Shown here: positions 63,757-64,000 of the stretch, one piece after another
Layout: each line of letters begins with the position of its first letter
Numbering within the stretch: the first letter of the stretch is position 1
DNA from: Phytomonas francai
Lineage: Eukaryota > Euglenozoa > Kinetoplastea > Trypanosomatida > Trypanosomatidae
DNA length: 64,000 nucleotides
Reading direction: 5' to 3'
Assembly (NCBI GenBank): GCA_001766655.1
Contig: MJCC01000008.1
Coordinates: 623,459 to 687,458 of the forward strand
Made by a program: the position numbers and the translations under genes
The notes under the pieces: model-generated
Seen by the model: only the letters and a program-made list of their open reading frames with translations
Told to the model about the DNA's origin: nothing
Databases searched by the model: none

Positions 63757-64000
63757 ATGGAGTCCCGACCTTCGAAGCAGGGAGGTCTGTTACCGGACCG
63801 TGAGGATGTCCTTCGCGGCGGCCCCGAGGGGCGGCGGGTGGATGACCCCTCCATGGCCAACCTCAAGGAGAGCGCTTTGCACAGAGGGGGCGGAGGGCGC
63901 ACGGGCGGTGTGCAATACGTACAGGAAAAGTTCGCAGCGCTGGTGCACACCGTCGTGCCTCCCGGTGGGATCCTCTCCGGTGCCTTCAACATGGCGAGCT
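63757..64000 (+). CDS. amino-acid permease (AAAP family), N-terminal part
   Basis: ATG at 63757; 81 codons are open to the window edge. The hydrophilic N-terminus (MESRPSKQGGLLPDREDV) leads to QEKFAALVHTVVPPGGILSGAFNMAS. The PPGG(I/V)xxxAFN(L/M)AS motif just before the first membrane helix is typical of trypanosomatid amino-acid transporters of the AAAP family, where it is followed by the first transmembrane segment. Substrate cannot be told from this part. These genes often occur as tandem arrays, which fits the repeated spacer upstream. The rest lies right of the window. Confidence 0.75.
   Translation, partial: MESRPSKQGGLLPDREDVLRGGPEGRRVDDPSMANLKESALHRGGGGRTGGVQYVQEKFAALVHTVVPPGGILSGAFNMAS

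Overview
The window is nuclear DNA from a kinetoplastid protist, almost certainly a trypanosomatid. The strongest evidence is a ubiquitin-ribosomal protein L40 fusion (59344-59730) whose L40 half has the trypanosomatid-type sequence ([15 protein letters not shown] end). Supporting evidence: long intron-less genes on one strand over tens of kilobases, pyrimidine tracts followed by AG ahead of start codons as expected for spliced-leader trans-splicing, and a tryparedoxin with WCPPC. Genus cannot be decided. Coding DNA is moderately GC-rich, spacers are AT-rich (0.4-3.8 kb), and oligo(G)/oligo(C) runs are common.

Layout. From 1 to 30288 every convincing gene is on the minus strand; from about 34.7 kb to the end every convincing gene is on the plus strand. 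The interval 30289-34736 is therefore a divergent strand-switch region, which in this group is where RNA polymerase II usually starts in both directions. The leftward cluster, read from the switch outwards, holds a leucine-rich-repeat protein, a WD40 protein (ASA1/GNB1L-like), a DYRK-like kinase, a coiled-coil protein, a probable Nup120/Nup160-type nucleoporin, the splicing factor Crooked-neck/Syf3, a PH protein ending in an Arf-like GTPase domain, a SET-domain methyltransferase (LSMT/SETD type) and a partial C2-domain protein. The rightward cluster holds a small Gln/Asn-rich protein, a CorA-like ion channel, an exportin-like protein, a tail-anchored tryparedoxin, a small membrane-anchored disordered protein, a damaged or intron-containing tRNA-dihydrouridine synthase (DUS1), a RING-CH membrane ubiquitin ligase, a basic Ser-rich protein, two tandem ubiquitin-L40 genes, an M20 metallopeptidase and the start of an amino-acid permease. 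Neighbours are not functionally related, as expected for polycistronic units whose mRNAs are separated by trans-splicing and polyadenylation.

The assembly is imperfect. Three N gaps (80, 595 and 160 bases) occur, two of them inside G runs. Two single-N joins each lie next to a long direct repeat, so tandem copies are probably collapsed there (ubiquitin-L40 array, and the spacer ahead of the amino-acid permease).

Most worth a second look: the DUS1 locus (in-frame stop and C/G-rich 117-base interruption that could be decay or a cis-intron), GC-rich coding islands that end in oligo(G/C) runs, the PH/Arf-like fusion, Asp replacing the activating Tyr in the DYRK-like kinase, a regular super-repeat in the LRR protein, and a possible 48-residue protein in the strand-switch region. 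No CRISPR array, prokaryotic operon, virus or toxin gene was seen.
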